Below, in pieces: positions 34,532 through 36,737 of a stretch of DNA of 36,737 bases. The translations under genes were made by a program, and so were the position numbers. Each line of letters begins with the position of its first letter. Positions within the stretch are counted from its first letter, which is position 1. The notes beneath the pieces were generated by a model. It was not told the origin of the DNA. It made no database searches and saw nothing but the letters and a program-made list of their open reading frames with translations. This DNA comes from an uncultured Oscillospiraceae bacterium (lineage in GTDB: Bacteria > Bacillota > Clostridia > Oscillospirales > Oscillospiraceae), in assembly GCA_910578735.1 (NCBI GenBank), contig CAJTSQ010000024.1:1-36737 (forward strand). Reading direction: 5' to 3'.

Positions 34532-35842
34532 ATGAAATTTGCTGAACGCGTTATCGATATTCCAAATGCCTTTGATCCCAGTCCGCTGAACGACGAGCAG
34601 CTTTCTCGTTTTTATTACGAGGAGACCATGTGTGTGCGAACTGGGGACGAGTATATGTCTCCCATTGCGGATATTTGTGATGCATGCAAACAGCCCTCAG
34701 AGCATAACACCTTTTTGCTGCTGGGGCATAGGGGATGCGGAAAAAGCACCGAGCTAAACCATATGTCAGCTAAGCTGAAGCAAGACGGTTATCAGGTTCT
34801 CACGATCGAGTGCGGTGTTGACTTGGATTTGAATAACCCTCTTTATGCCGATCTACTGATTCTTATGGGAGAGGCTTTGCTCAGAATTGCAGATCAGGTT
34901 GACTGTGAGCTGGATGCAAATACCGTTCAGACTGTGCGCGATTTCTGGTCAATCGAGCAAGAAAAATGCACGACGGTTGCTGACCTGGCCTCAATTCAGG
35001 TTGAAGGCGGTGCTTCGGCGGAAACACCCAGTATCGTCAAATCGCTGCTCAAAATATTTCTCAAAGTAAAGGCGGATTTGAAATTCAACGAAGAGAATCG
35101 GAACATTTATCGGGAAAAGGTGGCAAAACGTGCCGGCGATTGGATATTGGCCCTGAAGAGCATTGCGGACAAAATTACGAGTCGCCTGAACGGAAAACAG
35201 CCGATTATCATTTTTGAAGATTTGGATAAGCTTAATCCGGACGATGCCTGGAAAGTATTTTACAGCTATGCTAAAACGTTGACCGGCGTTCCTATCCCTG
35301 TCATTTATACGTTTCCGATCGCGCTTTCTTATGACCCCCGTTTCGCTGCACTCGAGAGCTTTTTTACTCCCAAAACACTGCCGATGATCAAGCTGGAAAA
35401 CATTGACGGATCTTTTAATGATTCAGGATACAGCACAATCTTGAATATCATAAAAAAGCGAACTCATCAAGAATTGTTTGCGGACGGCGTATTAAAGCTT
35501 TTGATTACCCAGACGGGCGGTTCCCTCAGAGATCTGTTTTTTGCTATCAACTCTTCTGCGCAAAGGGCTGTCCGGCGGGAAAGCCCGACCATCGAGCTGG
35601 AGGATGCGGACAGGGCCCTGGAACAGCTGAAGACCTCCTTGACACGGCGCATTGAACGGAAACACTACGGATTTCTTGCAGATATCATCAAAGGAAATCG
35701 GGAGCAGATTCAAGACCGAAAGATGCTTTTGGAAATGCTTCAGGCAAATACTGTTTTGGAGTACAACGGCAAGCGTTGGCATAATGTACACCCGCTGGTC
35801 GTCCAATTTTTGAAGGATCAGGGTTTGGTTCAAAATGATTGA
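34532..35842 (+). CDS. P-loop ATPase (AAA/STAND-like) of an ATPase-TPR pair
   Basis: A 436-residue cytoplasmic ATPase. Walker A is GHRGCGKST (residues 65-73) and Walker B IIIFEDLDKL (225-234). A polar VIYTFPIAL strand (257-265) is a sensor-1 candidate, and TGGSLRDLFFAINSSAQRA (328-346) resembles the sensor-2/lid helix of ORC/Cdc6-like and STAND ATPases. The C-terminus is helical, with a possible winged-helix-like end (LEYNGKRWHNVHPLVVQFL). No effector domain such as TIR, nuclease or protease is recognised in it. GGAGG precedes the ATG by six bases. The downstream TPR gene overlaps its stop codon. Base composition is visibly richer in A+T than the rest of the window, which suggests transfer. 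I cannot name a described system for it. Confidence 0.85.
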   Translation: MKFAERVIDIPNAFDPSPLNDEQLSRFYYEETMCVRTGDEYMSPIADICDACKQPSEHNTFLLLGHRGCGKSTELNHMSAKLKQDGYQVLTIECGVDLDLNNPLYADLLILMGEALLRIADQVDCELDANTVQTVRDFWSIEQEKCTTVADLASIQVEGGASAETPSIVKSLLKIFLKVKADLKFNEENRNIYREKVAKRAGDWILALKSIADKITSRLNGKQPIIIFEDLDKLNPDDAWKVFYSYAKTLTGVPIPVIYTFPIALSYDPRFAALESFFTPKTLPMIKLENIDGSFNDSGYSTILNIIKKRTHQELFADGVLKLLITQTGGSLRDLFFAINSSAQRAVRRESPTIELEDADRALEQLKTSLTRRIERKHYGFLADIIKGNREQIQDRKMLLEMLQANTVLEYNGKRWHNVHPLVVQFLKDQGLVQND

Positions 35843-36737
35843 TAACATCTCCGCTTATCAGACCATTGGATGGATCTTAAATCATTCAGGCAGCGGTTTC
35901 TTCTCCTTGATCGCGTCTGAAACGATGCAATCCCGGGTGGTTTCGTTATATAACAATTCAAATATCGCGGTTTATGATTACCTTCACCAGCAGAAAGAGT
36001 ACACCTTTCAGGAGCTGGAAAAATGGATCTCCTCCCAGCCGGATAAAAGCGCATATTTTTTGCTGAATTTTCAGCGTGCCATTTTCCAAGATCAAATATT
36101 GTCGCGGCTGAATTTCAGCCGTGATCTGCTGCGAAAGCTGGACAAAAATCTCATATTCTGCATGACAAAAAATGCGGATGACCTGTTGAACAGAAAAGCA
36201 TATGATTTCTATTCCTATATCAAGCTTGCGGTAGTTTTTCAAGATGAGTTTGTTAAAACTCCAGAGAAGCAGATTTTTGATGACATAATAACCGATTACC
36301 GGCATGAGGGGGAATCTAGCGGACCGTTGGATATAGGCCCCTACGAGCAATGGCCGGAAGAAAAGCAGTTGGCATATGCGATTTCATTGTCAAATCAGGC
36401 AGAAGTGTTTATTCAAGAGTGCCGCTACTCTGACGCAAGGCACCTGTTAGAGACTGTTTTGAGCATCAGAACCGCCATCTGGGGTTCTGAGCATCCCAGC
36501 ACAGCAACTGCCTACAACAATATTGCAAGTGTGTATAAAGCTCAGGGAGACTACGCCAAAGCGCTGGAGTATTTTCAAAAGGACTTGGTCATCTGCGAAA
36601 AAGTACTGGGCTCTGAGCATCCCAGCACAGCAACTGCCTACAACAATATTGCAAGTGTGTATCAAGATCAGGGAGACTTCGCCAAAGCGCTGGAGTATTT
36701 TCAAAAGGCCTTGGTCATCTACGAAAAAGTACTGGGC
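35835..36737 (+). CDS. TPR protein with STAND-like N-terminal region (partial, runs off right edge)
   Basis: The ATG at 35835 lies within the last codons of the ATPase gene and the frame is open for all 301 codons to the window end. Residues 1-140 are a globular domain; the pattern FFLLNFQRAIF..., FSRDLLRKLDKNLIFCMTK, DFYSYIKLAVVF resembles what I recall of the inactive-STAND-like region that precedes TPRs in many bacterial proteins (LNxxRxxLxxLxxPxxFxL...DFWSWR). It has no Walker motif. From about residue 181 there are TPR helices, then kinesin-light-chain-type 42-residue repeats (SEHPSTATAYNNIASVYKAQ). The first family link is recollection only. Coupling to the ATPase suggests one sensor-switch complex. 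Confidence 0.85.
   Translation, partial: MIDNISAYQTIGWILNHSGSGFFSLIASETMQSRVVSLYNNSNIAVYDYLHQQKEYTFQELEKWISSQPDKSAYFLLNFQRAIFQDQILSRLNFSRDLLRKLDKNLIFCMTKNADDLLNRKAYDFYSYIKLAVVFQDEFVKTPEKQIFDDIITDYRHEGESSGPLDIGPYEQWPEEKQLAYAISLSNQAEVFIQECRYSDARHLLETVLSIRTAIWGSEHPSTATAYNNIASVYKAQGDYAKALEYFQKDLVICEKVLGSEHPSTATAYNNIASVYQDQGDFAKALEYFQKALVIYEKVLG
36489..36737 (+). repeat. Tandem 126-bp coding repeat (TPR units)
   Basis: The unit beginning GAGCATCCCAGCACAGC at 36489 recurs at 36615, exactly 126 bases (42 codons) later, and continues to the window edge. Comparing the 123 bases available, I count five differences, four or five of which change residues. Identity this high at DNA level, also at silent sites, indicates recent expansion or gene conversion. 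More units probably follow outside the window. Confidence 0.95.

Noticed and set aside
34532..35842. ATPase as an insertion-sequence helper ATPase (IstB type)
   Set aside because: No transposase or terminal inverted repeats lie nearby, and the protein is longer and has different motifs. Its partner is a TPR protein.
36447..36704. Minus-strand frame with two near-identical halves at the right edge
   Set aside because: It is the reverse reading of the TPR repeats; the plus-strand frame is open over 301 codons and has coherent TPR consensus.
36489..36737. The 126-base tandem repeat as a CRISPR-like or mobile repeat
   Set aside because: The units abut without spacers, have a period that is a multiple of three and encode TPRs.

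Overview
The window looks like chromosomal DNA of a GC-rich, anaerobic gut Clostridium relative (Oscillospirales, for example the Flavonifractor/Pseudoflavonifractor/Intestinimonas group). This is an inference from a T-box-free Firmicute L10 leader in front of rplJ-rplL, strong AGGAGG-type ribosome sites, an [FeFe]-hydrogenase, BMP/Nup-type nucleoside transport, GntR/UTRA regulation and generally high G+C with an A+T-richer right end. No rRNA, tRNA, CRISPR array or intact transposon was seen.

Layout. 1-1241 (minus): a GHKL (AgrC-like) sensor kinase and the first codons of the gene after it. 1430-12739 (minus): one 12-gene operon that starts with its own GntR/UTRA regulator and ends at a strong hairpin terminator. 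It codes for a BMP lipoprotein, a double ABC ATPase and two permeases (nucleoside importer), then an isochorismatase-like hydrolase, a PfkB kinase, a uridine-phosphorylase-like enzyme, a BtpA/SgcQ TIM-barrel protein, an iron alcohol dehydrogenase, a TrpA-like TIM-barrel lyase without a TrpB partner, and a VOC protein. Together they suggest uptake of a nucleoside, phosphorolysis, a second phosphorylation, carbon-carbon cleavage and reduction of an aldehyde. The order of steps is inference and the combination is unusual.

13009-16505 (minus): three polytopic membrane proteins of unknown role, two of them GT-C-like. 16676-20531 (minus): three different M42 aminopeptidases in one operon with a DUF4253 protein. 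20624-21910 (plus): rplJ-rplL with promoter, L10 autoregulatory leader and terminator. 22055-25641 (plus): hybrid histidine kinase plus a family-1 solute-binding lipoprotein with no permease. 25726-26697 (plus): membrane-anchored GH25 lysozyme.

26741-28171 (minus) is a zone of gene decay: a 5'-truncated protein resembling tandem P-loop ATPases, a CBS-pair protein, and a frameshifted zinc-ribbon reading frame that would fuse to the CBS protein. 28281-29846: a beta-helix (DUF4353-type) lipoprotein with a Pro/Glu/Gly-rich tail. 30176-33750: [FeFe]-hydrogenase plus a fused NuoF-tail/GltD flavoprotein. 33784-34406: remnants of carbamate kinase, RidA and the knotted carbamoyltransferase YgeW, the debris of an anaerobic purine-degradation cluster.

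34462-36737 (plus): an A+T-richer pair, a P-loop ATPase translationally coupled to a protein with a possible inactive-STAND-like N-terminus and nearly identical TPR repeats. It runs off the window and is the best candidate for an undescribed conflict or signalling system.
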